DNA of 52,522 nt from Parcubacteria group bacterium. GTDB lineage: Bacteria; Patescibacteriota; Minisyncoccia; Phycocordibacterales; JABMOB01. The stretch is from the NCBI GenBank assembly GCA_013204345.1, contig JABMOB010000005.1:1-52522 (forward strand). The letters run 5' to 3'. Each line of letters opens with the position of its first letter. Position 1 is the first letter of the stretch. Shown one piece after another: positions 7,073 to 16,248 of the stretch. A program made the translations under genes and the position numbers. The notes under the pieces are model-generated. The model saw nothing but the letters and a program-made list of their open reading frames with translations. It made no database searches and had not been told where the DNA came from.

Positions 7073-10000
7073 TTATTTTGAGAACTTACCACCAGAGATA
7101 TCAAAGAATCTTTCGAAAAAGCTGGTCAATTTTGTTAGGACGCTCTCACGTTTCTTTGTACGCTCTCCAGTCGCAGAAAAACGAGACACGGGAGGCAATA
7201 CTTTAGTAATAGCCGTACCTGTTGTTGCTACATTGCCATCACGAAAGGCGTTGCGTACAAAAGTTTACGTTGCATCAGGATCAAGACCTTCGCTTGTGAT
7301 AATCTGCTCGAGTTCTTCAACTTTTTTCTTATCTACGAATTTCTGCCAATCTTCATCAACTACTGAATGAACATCAAGGGTGGTAATGAATTGATTGATG
7401 AGTTCCTTCTTATTTCGCAATTCAACGCTCGAATCTATTGCTTTGTTTATATCAAGCAAGAGCTCACGATCGCTCGTGTGGCCTTCGTGGTATTTTTTAA
7501 TGAGATCCAGCACATAGTCGATGTTTATCTCAACTTGCTTGATCAACTCCATCTCGAAGACCACGTCATCATTAACATTTTCCTTAGCATCTTCTACACC
7601 CTTACGAAATTCGTTATAGAGATCAATGTATGCACTATGATAGTCCTGGATATCACGTTCGGATAGTATTTCATTACCAGCAAACTCATCGAATGTTGTT
7701 AGAATGTTCCGCACTCGCAAAATTGCACTGTATAGCTTGATGAAGTCTTTCTGATTTTGTTCGCCTATAATGCGTTCACCAACTGGAAACTTTTCCAATA
7801 GCTCTGAAACTAAACTTGCATATCCGCGCACTTCTTTATCGCCATCTTTGTAACCGTTGTAGTAGTCGGCGTATGCTTTCAAGAGCACCACACCGCTAGC
7901 TTCCTTATCACCAAAAAGAGCAATGGATTCATTGGTTGCTTTTTCAAGGTTTCGGAAACATACAATATTTCCAAAAGTTTTTACGCTGTTGAGGATTCGA
8001 TTGGTACGTGAGTAAGCTTGCAATAGTCCATGTAAGCGTAGATTCTTATCCACCCATAATGTATTGAGTGTTGTAGCATCAAAACCAGTCAAAAACATAT
8101 TAACCACGATAAGCACATCGATTTCTCGGTCCTTCACTCTCTGACTTACATCCTTGTAATAGTTTTGGAATTTATCGGAAGAAGTATCATATGACGTTCC
8201 AAACATCGTATTGTAGTCAGCAATAGCGCTCTCTAGGAAGTCTCTTGAGCTTACATCCAATCCAGCCGTATCCTCTGAGTTTTCATCAACCATTCCATCC
8301 GCATCTTCGTCGTTTACACCAAAACTATAAATTGTCGCTACTTTGAGTTTTTTATCACTCGGCACCTCAGCTAATTGTTTTTTAAACTCAGCATAGTATT
8401 TCTTTGCTACGTCAATTGACGAGACAGCAAAAATTGAATTGAATCCAGCCAATCTTCGATCCTTTAATTTATAGAAACTATTACGTTTAGTTTTCTGATC
8501 GAAATGTTCACGTATGTAGCTAACAATATTCGTTAAGCGTTCCGGTGCAGCAAGTACCGCCTCACGATCAATATCGCTCACTTTTTTATCTTCAATATTT
8601 TCTGCTTCGCGGACCGTCGATACATAATCAACCTTAAACGGCAGAACATTCTTATCGGCGATTGCATCTACGATAGTGTAGGTGTGCAATTTTTCACCAA
8701 AGGCTTGCTCGGTGGTTTTCAGATCTGGTCGGCCACCTGAAGATGAATTTATTGCAAAAATTGGTGTACCAGTAAAACCGAATAGATGATAATTCTTGAA
8801 GGTCTTGGTAATTGCCGCATGCATGTCACCAAACTGAGAACGATGGCATTCGTCGAATATAAGGACCACATGATCATCAAAGATAGTATGCCCAGTATTA
8901 CGTCCAATAAATCTATCCAACTTCTGAATAGTGGTGATAATAATTCGTGAATTTGGATTCTCTAGTTGCTTCGCTAGGATGGCTGTACTGGTATTACTAT
9001 TTGCCGCACCCTTTTCAAACTTGTCGTATTCACGCATTGTTTGATAATCCAAATCCTTTCGATCCACGACGAATACGACCTTATCAACATAAGCCAATTT
9101 ACTTACCATTTGTGCTGTCTTAAAGCTGGTGAGTGTTTTCCCTGATCCTGTCGTATGCCAAATGTATCCACCAGCCTCTACAGTGCCGAGCTTCTTGTAG
9201 TTTGTACTGACTTCGATACGGTTAAGTATTCTTTCTGTTGCAACTATCTGGTATGGTCGCATTACCAAAAGCTGACGGTCTGTGGTGAACACGCAGTATT
9301 TGGTCAAAATATTCAAAAGCGCGTGCTTTGCAAAAAATGTCTTAGCAAAATCCATCACGTCTGTAATCGGGCGGTTAGTGGCATCTGCCCACCAACTTGT
9401 GAACTCAAAACTATTGCTTGAGCGTTTACCTTTTTTCGCAGCACCTTCACTTGATTCTTTAACATGCTGAGAACGAGTGGTGTTGCTGTAGTATTTCGTA
9501 TGTGTGCCGTTTGAAATGATGAATAGCTGAACATACTCAAAAAGTCCTGATGCTGCCCAGAAACTCTCACGCTGATAACGATTGATCTGATTAAATGCTT
9601 CCTGGATAGCCACACCACGACGCTTGAGCTCGATATGCACGAGAGGTAGTCCATTTACGAGGACCGTCACGTCGTAACGATTAGCACGCTGACCATCTTC
9701 TGTGGCGTATTGATTTATAACCTGCAGACTGTTGTCATGAATATTATCCTTTTTGATAAGATAGATATTCTTTACGGATCCATCATCACGATTTAGATTC
9801 TTGATATGGTCTTCCTGGATAGTCGCTGTTTTATCTTCAATACTTTGATTTGGATTCGCAATCTCACTTTCAAAGAAATGGGTCCATTCGGTATCAGTAA
9901 ATTCAAAATCATTAAGCTTTTCTAGTTGCTTGCGTAAGTTGACCGCGAGATCCTCTTCGGATGTGATAGTCACATACTCATATGCCTGAGTTTCTAGTTG

Positions 10001-10132
10001 CTTGATAAAAGCACGCTCGAGATCTGCTTCGCTTTGATAATGCGCAACTCGAACGCCGTCCGGTGTATATTCCGAGACAACGGTACTTTGAGTATTTTCC
10101 GCAACTAGATTGTATTTATTATTAATTGACAT
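7073..10132 (-). pseudogene. hsdR: Type I restriction endonuclease subunit HsdR, interrupted by an in-frame UAA
   Basis: The main frame (7265-10132, 955 residues) holds the restriction nuclease core (YDV at 153-155, ELKRRG at 168-173) and the SF2 translocase: Walker A TTGSGKT at 327-333, a DECH box near 420, and LTGFDATTLNTLWVDK plus QAYSRTNR later. The frame stops at TAA 7265-7267 after LDPDAT. Reading on in the same frame gives 63 more residues (TFVRNAFRDG, then LPPVSRF, ending FFERFFDISGG) before a stop at 7073. That tail is the usual HsdR C-terminus. One base change (e.g. a Tyr codon to TAA) explains it. The truncated protein might still fold, or restriction may be lost. Confidence 0.9.
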
Positions 10133-11360
10133 ATTCGTTGAATGTTAGAAGTTTACTTCGATAGTATTCGTATTGGGACCGGCGAGCCTGAAGTTCGGCT
10201 GGCAAACCTATTGAAATGTTGTTTGTAAGAACATCAAAATTATCTAGAATTGATACGATTCTTTCTTGCTCTTTTAATGATGGAATGGGAATTTTGAAAT
10301 TTAATATCTTATCAGCCTTAACGCGAGTAACCTTGGCACCTTGAGCATATTTCTCCTTAAATTTATGAAAATTTGTGGTCTGTAAAAGATACGTAATGAA
10401 TTTTGTATTTTGGTTATGACGAAATGCAAACATATCACCACTGATACAAATTTCGCCACCTAACCATCCTAGTGGTTTACACACGTCTTCAATATTTTCG
10501 CTAACTCCAGCAATCAAAACGTCTCCTTTCTGGGCCTTCTTTAATTTCTTTGCTAATTCCGGAGACACAAACGACTTTGTTTTGTCTGCAAAAGTTCCAT
10601 AATATGTATATATTTGACCGTAGTGAATACAACCAATACCACTCTCAGCAAAATCTTTCTTTTGTAATCCGTTACCTCTAATTAATGTCCCAATTTCTCC
10701 TAGAGTTTTATACTCAACTTCTTTAATATTTAGCAACTCATCCCTATAATATGAATACTGTTTCTTTCTAGCTTCTAGCTCAGCTTCTAGCTCAGCTTCT
10801 AGCTCAGCTTCTAGCTCAGTAAAACTATTAAGAATTTTGACAATTTCTTCCTGGACCGCAAGAGGTGGTAAGGGTATTTTAAATTTCTTAACATCACTAT
10901 CTGAAATAGCTGGATAACTTGCACCTTTCTGCGTTGCTTCAACATAGTCATAAAAAGTAGATGTTCCGATCAAATGAAAAATGAAACTGGTGATCACCTT
11001 ATCTTTTTTTGGTCTCAACACACAGAATCCTGTGCTACAAATCTGTCCATCATATTCTTCATTGATAACACAAAAACGTTTTAATGTTGGACGTGTTGTA
11101 CCGAAAATAACATCGCCTTTATTAACTATCTTTTGTGCTCGACTAGGCGCTATCTTTCTATCTATAGTTTGAACCTCTGAAACAACATGAGTGACTCTAT
11201 CTACAGATGACAAATCAATGTATTTAAATGATTGCTCAATATTACTCGACCAATTGATATTTGCGGTTGGTTTACAAACCTTACCAAGCTCAACAAACTC
11301 AACCCCTTTAGGGCAGATCTCGGAAATTAGCTTTTCAATTTTGTTTAGATGTTTAGTCAT
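10122..11360 (-). CDS. hsdS: Type I restriction-modification specificity subunit HsdS
   Basis: 412 residues with two target-recognition half-subunits, each followed by a conserved helix ending IPLPPLAVQEEIVKIL or IPIPSLKEQERIVSIL. The spacer helix contains LEAE repeated four times, from four perfect 12-bp DNA repeats. HsdS recognises the bipartite DNA target and holds HsdM and HsdR. The gene overlaps hsdM by ATGA and hsdR by 11 nt. Confidence 0.95.
   Translation of the reverse strand: MTKHLNKIEKLISEICPKGVEFVELGKVCKPTANINWSSNIEQSFKYIDLSSVDRVTHVVSEVQTIDRKIAPSRAQKIVNKGDVIFGTTRPTLKRFCVINEEYDGQICSTGFCVLRPKKDKVITSFIFHLIGTSTFYDYVEATQKGASYPAISDSDVKKFKIPLPPLAVQEEIVKILNSFTELEAELEAELEAELEARKKQYSYYRDELLNIKEVEYKTLGEIGTLIRGNGLQKKDFAESGIGCIHYGQIYTYYGTFADKTKSFVSPELAKKLKKAQKGDVLIAGVSENIEDVCKPLGWLGGEICISGDMFAFRHNQNTKFITYLLQTTNFHKFKEKYAQGAKVTRVKADKILNFKIPIPSLKEQERIVSILDNFDVLTNNISIGLPAELQARRSQYEYYRSKLLTFNEYVN
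10771..10818 (-). repeat. Four perfect 12-bp tandem repeats in the hsdS spacer
   Basis: GCTTCTAGCTCA occurs four times head to tail without mismatch, coding for (LEAE)4 between the two recognition domains of HsdS. The 12-bp unit keeps frame, so copy-number change alters spacer length without breaking the gene, as known for the EcoR124I family, where two or three TAEL repeats change the gap in the DNA target. Confidence 0.95.
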
Positions 11361-12943
11361 TTGATTTCTTCAATGTCACTGACAATTTCATCAATGGCTG
11401 TACGCAACTTGTTCTGTCGTGCAACAATTTCGGCAATGTTCAGATTAAGTGCTTTAATATCAATCGCCTCACGAGTATCTTTTGCGGTAACATAATTTGA
11501 TACAGTGAGATTGTAATCACTTTCAGCAATGGTTTTGTTATCGACAAGTTTGGCATAATATTCATTATCTTTTCGGACAGTAAATGCTTCTAAAATCTTT
11601 TTACGATTTTCATCGGTCAATTTATTTTTATTTCCACCACGAACAAATTCAGCAGAGGCATCAATGAACAGAGTTTTATTATCTTTCTTACTCTTTTTAA
11701 GGACGATGATACAAGTTGCAATACCTGTACCAAAGAAGAGATCTGGAGGAAGCTGAATAACAGCATCAATGTAATTATTATCTACGAGATATTTACGAAT
11801 CTTACCCTCTGCACCGCCTCGATATAGAACTCCGGGGAAATTAACGATTGCTGCAGTACCACTTGTAGAGAGCCATGTGAGCATATGCATGGTAAAAGCC
11901 AGGTCGGCTTTACTCTTTGGTGCTAGGACTCCAGCCGGTGAAAAACGTGGATCATTAATGAGTAGTGGATTAGCATCACCATCCCACTTAATTGAGTAGG
12001 GTGGATTGGAAACAATGGCATCAAAAGGCTCGTCATCCCAATGCTTTGGATCTGTGAGCGTATCTCCATGAGCAATATCAAAATGATTGTAGTTGATATC
12101 GTGCAAGAACATATTTATGCGACACAAGTTATAAGTGGTGAGATTGATTTCCTGTCCGTAAAAACCTAAACGCACATTGTCCTTACCGAGGACCTTAGCA
12201 AATTTAAGAAGGAGTGAACCTGAACCACAGGCTGGGTCATAAACTTTGTTTACTTCTTTTTTACCGACAGTTGTAATCTCTGCCAACAATTCGCTCACTT
12301 CTTGAGGGGTGTAAAATTCACCACCAGATTTACCAGCGTTCGAAGCATACATGGTCATGAGAAACTCATACGCATCACCGAAGGCGTCGATAGTGTTATC
12401 TGAGTACTTTCCAAGTCGGAGATCACCAATAGCTTCCAAGAGCTTGGTAAGTTTTTGATTTCGTCTTTCTACAGTGCCACCAAGCTTGTTGGAGTTTACA
12501 TCAATATCATCAAACAAACCCTTAAGATCATCTTCGCTATTGGCACCCTTTGCTGAGTTTTCAATATTTCTAAATACTGATTTTATTGTCTCATTAAGAT
12601 TTGCATCATTTCGAGCATTTTTACAAACGTTTACAAAAAGCTCACTTGGTAAAACATAGAATCCTTTTTCTTTTACCGTATCAGAGCGGCCAAACTCAGC
12701 TTGTTTATCGGAGAGTGATGCATAGTCAAAATCTTTCTTACCCGCACGACGTTCATCTGCATTTATGTAGTTAGTTAAATTCTCACTAATGAAGCGATAA
12801 AAAAGCATGCCGAGAACATATGACTTGAAATCCCAACCATCGACGCTACCACGAAGATCATTGGCAATCTGCCAAATAGCACGATGTAATTCTGTGCGTT
12901 CCTGCTCTTTGGTCATATTTAGATTTAGGTCTTTGTTGCTCAT
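11357..12943 (-). CDS. hsdM: Type I DNA methyltransferase subunit HsdM
   Basis: About 528 residues from the preferred ATG at 12943 (MSNKDLNLN); a longer frame to 12985 would run into the upstream gene. It has the N-terminal HsdM helical domain, the SAM-binding motif DPACGSGS at about 236-243 and the N6-adenine catalytic motif NPPY at about 313-316. It methylates adenine in the target chosen by HsdS. The stop TGA overlaps the hsdS start. Confidence 0.95.
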   Translation of the reverse strand: MSNKDLNLNMTKEQERTELHRAIWQIANDLRGSVDGWDFKSYVLGMLFYRFISENLTNYINADERRAGKKDFDYASLSDKQAEFGRSDTVKEKGFYVLPSELFVNVCKNARNDANLNETIKSVFRNIENSAKGANSEDDLKGLFDDIDVNSNKLGGTVERRNQKLTKLLEAIGDLRLGKYSDNTIDAFGDAYEFLMTMYASNAGKSGGEFYTPQEVSELLAEITTVGKKEVNKVYDPACGSGSLLLKFAKVLGKDNVRLGFYGQEINLTTYNLCRINMFLHDINYNHFDIAHGDTLTDPKHWDDEPFDAIVSNPPYSIKWDGDANPLLINDPRFSPAGVLAPKSKADLAFTMHMLTWLSTSGTAAIVNFPGVLYRGGAEGKIRKYLVDNNYIDAVIQLPPDLFFGTGIATCIIVLKKSKKDNKTLFIDASAEFVRGGNKNKLTDENRKKILEAFTVRKDNEYYAKLVDNKTIAESDYNLTVSNYVTAKDTREAIDIKALNLNIAEIVARQNKLRTAIDEIVSDIEEIK

Positions 12944-12947
12944 ATAA

Positions 12948-13136
12948 TTATTTTTGTATTTCCTCGTAGTCCTCTGGATTACCAAGAACCCTTACAAGGT
13001 CCTTAGACCCATCGACAGAAATAGCCCCACATTTACATGGAGTTAAACCGCCTCGAGTTTCAAAGTGAATCTCAGTGCCACACTTCTTGCACTTGATGTA
13101 GGTTTCTATTTTGTTTTGGTTTGCAACGGGATTCAT
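12948..13136 (-). CDS. Small zinc-ribbon protein in the abiE-hsd operon
   Basis: 62 residues with CKKC at 16-19 and CKC at 34-36 (IKCKKCGTEI, then TPCKCGAI), a likely zinc ribbon. It is packed between abiEii (4-nt gap) and hsdM (4-nt gap), so it is translated with them. It could bind nucleic acid or modulate the methyltransferase or toxin, but no function is known to me. Confidence 0.75.
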   Translation of the reverse strand: MNPVANQNKIETYIKCKKCGTEIHFETRGGLTPCKCGAISVDGSKDLVRVLGNPEDYEEIQK

Positions 13137-13140
13137 ATAA

Positions 13141-13836
13141 TTATTTTTCGTTACTGTGCATTAATTTCAATTGAAAGATGGTATCTGCTTTTAACTTTGC
13201 GCGCGCAGAGTCTTTCTGTGAATCAGTGAGTAATTCTCCAAGACCATCCAAAATATGCTTGTTATCCATTTTTTCAAGCATATCAATACACTTTTCCAAT
13301 GCCTCTTTATAAGAAACTCCTGATCGTTCCTCTACGATCTTTCGGTTGATTGGCCAGTTATTCTTTGCAAAGTACTGCACATCAAAAATATCTCGACTTG
13401 TTTTACCAATTCTCTCAAGCATCGCCATCAACTTGTGAGCAAACATATCTTCTTTGATCATAACAAGCATTGAGATACCAAGGTAAGTCTTCATTTCATA
13501 CTTTGATCCGAACTTACGAAGATTGACCTCAACCTTAATCTGTTGAGCATTTGCCTCGTAAGAAACTACATTTTTTAAATTACTTTTTTGTATATAAGAT
13601 TCTGTAATTTTCCCATACGTACCAATGATTTGGTTTATCTTTTCAAATACTTCGTTTTCCGCTGTTTCATCCAATAAGTCAAAATCCAAGTCCACAGAAT
13701 GTCTTGGTAAGTCATAAAACATCATAGCAGCAGTACCACCCTTGAATCCTAAGTGTGGCGCGATAGAAGTATCAGAATAAATATCCTTCAAAATCTGCAA
13801 TAAAATATTTTTATGTTTTGAGTAGTCTAATGTCAT
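13141..13836 (-). CDS. abiEii: AbiEii-type nucleotidyltransferase toxin (type IV toxin-antitoxin)
   Basis: 231 residues with the nucleotidyltransferase signature LGFKGGTAAMMFYDLPRHSV then DLDFDLL near 28-57, the GG...DxD pattern of the AbiEii/MenT family. Related toxins add nucleotides to tRNA or otherwise block growth, and AbiE systems act in phage abortive infection. Its start overlaps the AbiEi stop by ATGA. Confidence 0.92.
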   Translation of the reverse strand: MTLDYSKHKNILLQILKDIYSDTSIAPHLGFKGGTAAMMFYDLPRHSVDLDFDLLDETAENEVFEKINQIIGTYGKITESYIQKSNLKNVVSYEANAQQIKVEVNLRKFGSKYEMKTYLGISMLVMIKEDMFAHKLMAMLERIGKTSRDIFDVQYFAKNNWPINRKIVEERSGVSYKEALEKCIDMLEKMDNKHILDGLGELLTDSQKDSARAKLKADTIFQLKLMHSNEK

Positions 13837-14417
13837 ATGGTTTTTTGATATTCTTTTACCTTCTTTTCCAAGCGCTTGTTATTATAAATCGGTAATATCT
13901 CCATCACTTTATTCCAATCCAATGAACGCAAATTATCAAAGTGATAATCCTTTGATACGTATACTCGGTCCAAAAAAGCACGCTCACGTGATGCTGTTGC
14001 AATACCGTTTGTATGTTCTATTCCTGCAGAGTTACTTAAAACATAATCCTTCATACGAACGAAGGTTATTTTTTGATCGCCAACAGTAATCTCTCGATTC
14101 ATATATGATGCGACAAAAATATTTCCGTAGTATTGAAAATTTACACCCTCTCTGGTTAAGATAGTTTCGAAGCTGATGTATGAGGGAGTGTATATACGTG
14201 TCGCTAATTCAAATCGATTGTAGTTTTTATCTTTAGCATAAAACCCTCTATGAACCCTGATCAATTTGCCAGTCTTAGCGTAATAGTTCAAACGGACCCT
14301 GACAGCCGATTCATTTTGTTCACCCCACAACAAAACCACATCTTTTGTAGAGAAGATGGTCTGGGTTGATCTTAATAAGATCTCTATAAATTCGCCTTTT
14401 GTGGGTTTATTATCCAT
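13833..14417 (-). CDS. abiEi: AbiEi-type antitoxin / autoregulator
   Basis: 194 residues. The N-terminal region has a winged-helix look (FSTKDVVLLWGEQNESAVRVRLNYYAKTGKL, then VHRGFYA), followed by the AbiEi C-terminal domain. Known AbiEi proteins neutralise the toxin and repress their own promoter through inverted repeats. The gene is first in the defence operon, and an inverted repeat lies 80-140 nt upstream. Confidence 0.9.
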   Translation of the reverse strand: MDNKPTKGEFIEILLRSTQTIFSTKDVVLLWGEQNESAVRVRLNYYAKTGKLIRVHRGFYAKDKNYNRFELATRIYTPSYISFETILTREGVNFQYYGNIFVASYMNREITVGDQKITFVRMKDYVLSNSAGIEHTNGIATASRERAFLDRVYVSKDYHFDNLRSLDWNKVMEILPIYNNKRLEKKVKEYQKTI

Positions 14418-14452
14418 ATTGTTGCTGGAAGTTAGTTTTAACCTAACATCCA

Positions 14453-14484
14453 GTCACAATACTAGCACATTTCACCAAAATCAA
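14453..14484 (-). promoter_or_regulatory. Probable promoter of the abiE-hsd defence operon
   Basis: On the reverse strand TTGTTG is followed by a 17-nt spacer and TAGTAT, with TGC directly before the -10 (extended -10 type). It lies about 40-65 nt upstream of the abiEi ATG at 14417, directly downstream of the inverted repeats at 14497-14557. Confidence 0.5.
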
Positions 14485-14496
14485 CAATAGTGTCAA

Positions 14497-14557
14497 ATTC
14501 ACTACATTTAGGCAAAAAGTAGTGAATGGACCCCTGTTTTAGCCTTCTATTCACTAG
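14497..14557. promoter_or_regulatory. Inverted repeats upstream of abiEi, likely AbiEi operator
   Basis: ATTCACTAC (14497-14505) and GTAGTGAAT (14519-14527) form a perfect 9-bp inverted repeat. A third copy, ATTCACTAG, is at 14549-14557. The spacing of the first two (22 nt, about two helical turns) fits a dimeric repressor. The AbiEi family is known to bind inverted repeats in its own promoter. Confidence 0.65.
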
Positions 14558-14571
14558 TTTTTGATCTATAA

Positions 14572-15555
14572 TTAAAATAGTTTCGCCGAGTTAAATAGGA
14601 CACCGAAGGCTTCGCACCACGTAAGCACGTATGGATAGTCATTCACACTCACTCCCGCTGGAATCTCATAATTGATATTTCCTTCTGTAGCACGAACACG
14701 TCCAAGACTTACGAATTCTTTTGCATCAAGATCCTTTGCCAAATACACATAGATATCAGGACCATTGATGGTCTTGAAATTCTCATAGCGGATATACTTT
14801 TTACCATCCGCTTCAACTATACGAACTGTGCCAGAAGCAGGGTGGCCTGCCGTACCGATAACATTCATGGGTGCAGTTGGTTGAACTGAGGTTGTGCTTG
14901 AGGTGCTGTTGACCGCAGGGTTTAGATCGTCCACCTTGATATTTATAAAGAGTGGAGAGATTGTATAGTAAGCAAAAGAGAGGATTGCAATGCTAATGGG
15001 GATGCCTATTATATAAAAGAGTTTCTTTTTCATAGACATAAAGAAATTATTAACACTATTTTGATAACTATCAAAATATATTGCATGGCATGTATAACCG
15101 CCTACATTCTTTTGAAGATAGTCCTGGTGATAGCTTTCAGCTTTGTAAAAAATGCTGAGCGGTTCCAAAGTCGTTACTACTGGATCCTTCCAGCGTTTTG
15201 ATTTGTTCACGATGTCGATGAAGTCTTCTCCTTCCTTTTTCTCTTCTTCATTTCCATAGAAAATAGCAGAGCGGTAGGACGTGCCTCGATCGCCACCTTG
15301 CTGATTAAGCGTTGTGGGATTATGAATCTGAAAGAAGAAGTCGAGAAGATTTTTATACGATGTCTTTGTTGAGTCATATTCAATCTCTACAGCTTCGGCG
15401 TGGCCTGGGTGATTATCATAGGTTGGGTTCTCATTCTTTCCACCGGTATATCCAACCTCGGTAGCAATAACGCCAGGCTGGGTTCTGATCAGATCTTCAA
15501 GTCCCCAGAAACATCCACCTGCGAGTACGATTTTTTTGTTTATTTTTTCAGTCAT
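14572..15555 (-). CDS. msrA: MsrA fused through a membrane segment to a DM13 domain
   Basis: About 327 residues from ATG 15555, one base after the msrB stop; the frame is open to 15579. Residues 1-175 are peptide methionine-S-sulfoxide reductase (GGCFWG with the catalytic Cys, then GYTGG and SYHQDYLQKN). A short linker leads to one transmembrane helix (IIGIPISIAILSFAYYTI) and an extracytoplasmic DM13 domain ending with the typical TWCEAFGVLFNSAKLF. MsrA would be cytoplasmic and DM13, a proposed redox/electron-transfer domain, outside. The MSMKKKLF at the junction looks like a former start, so loss of a stop between two genes is the alternative. It is the last gene of the redox operon. Confidence 0.88.
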   Translation of the reverse strand: MTEKINKKIVLAGGCFWGLEDLIRTQPGVIATEVGYTGGKNENPTYDNHPGHAEAVEIEYDSTKTSYKNLLDFFFQIHNPTTLNQQGGDRGTSYRSAIFYGNEEEKKEGEDFIDIVNKSKRWKDPVVTTLEPLSIFYKAESYHQDYLQKNVGGYTCHAIYFDSYQNSVNNFFMSMKKKLFYIIGIPISIAILSFAYYTISPLFINIKVDDLNPAVNSTSSTTSVQPTAPMNVIGTAGHPASGTVRIVEADGKKYIRYENFKTINGPDIYVYLAKDLDAKEFVSLGRVRATEGNINYEIPAGVSVNDYPYVLTWCEAFGVLFNSAKLF

Positions 15556-15556
15556 A

Positions 15557-15970
15557 TTATTTTGCATCAAAATTTTCAAAGCATACAGAATTCATGCAGT
15601 ATCTTTTACCAGTCTGCGTTGGACCGTCATTAAATACATGCCCGAGGTGAGAGTTGCACACAGCACATACTGTCTCGGTCCGCGTCATACCATAAGAGGT
15701 ATCATCAATGTTCTTTACCGCACCAGGAAGCGCTTCATCAAAGCTTGGCCAGCCAGTACCAGAATCAAACTTTGCCTCTGCCTTAAAGAGCGGGTTGCCA
15801 CACGCAGCACACTTATAGAAACCATCTTTGTCAGGATGAATTAATTTTCCTGAAAAAGGTGCCTCTGTGCCTTTCTGCCGCAAAACATCATATTGCTCAG
15901 GTGTTAGTTTCTTCTTGAATTCTTCTTCATTTTTAGGCATGTTGTCATTCGTATAATTTATATTATTATT
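15557..15970 (-). CDS. msrB: Peptide methionine-R-sulfoxide reductase MsrB, zinc-binding type
   Basis: About 137 residues from ATG 15970 (15937 is also possible). Zinc Cys pairs CAAC and CAVC, GTGWPSF, HVFNDGP and the catalytic Cys in RYCMNS identify MsrB, which reduces the R epimer of methionine sulfoxide. Unlike the MsrB domain of the upstream triple fusion, this one keeps both CxxC pairs. No signal sequence is seen, so it is probably cytoplasmic. Confidence 0.95.
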   Translation of the reverse strand, partial: NNNINYTNDNMPKNEEEFKKKLTPEQYDVLRQKGTEAPFSGKLIHPDKDGFYKCAACGNPLFKAEAKFDSGTGWPSFDEALPGAVKNIDDTSYGMTRTETVCAVCNSHLGHVFNDGPTQTGKRYCMNSVCFENFDAK

Positions 15971-15998
15971 CATACTTATTTTTGTAATTTTTAAATAA

Positions 15999-16235
15999 TT
16001 AAGCAATACCAAGCATTTGTTTCAATCTCGACTCGTCAAAGCCAGTTATCATTTCATTGTCGACAAAAATAACCGGCACGCCCATCTGTCCACTTTTCTC
16101 TAACATCTCTGTGCGTTTGGCTTTATCCGTTGAAACGTCATAGTCAGTAAACGCTACACTATTCTTTTTGAAGAATTCTTTAGCTGCGTGACAAAAGTGA
16201 CATGTTGGTGTTGAGTATATGGTTACGTTTTTCAT
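15999..16235 (-). CDS. Glutaredoxin/NrdH-like redoxin
   Basis: 78 residues of the thioredoxin fold with the active site CHFC at 13-16, cis-Pro in GVPVIFV and the C-terminal GFDESRLKQML typical of glutaredoxins. It likely supplies electrons to cytoplasmic MsrA/MsrB encoded next to it; this is inferred from position. Confidence 0.92.
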   Translation of the reverse strand: MKNVTIYSTPTCHFCHAAKEFFKKNSVAFTDYDVSTDKAKRTEMLEKSGQMGVPVIFVDNEMITGFDESRLKQMLGIA

Positions 16236-16248
16236 AGTATTTTAAGGA

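Noticed and set aside
10771-10818. Tandem repeat as a CRISPR or array element
   Set aside because: Units are 12 bp without spacers, in frame within hsdS.
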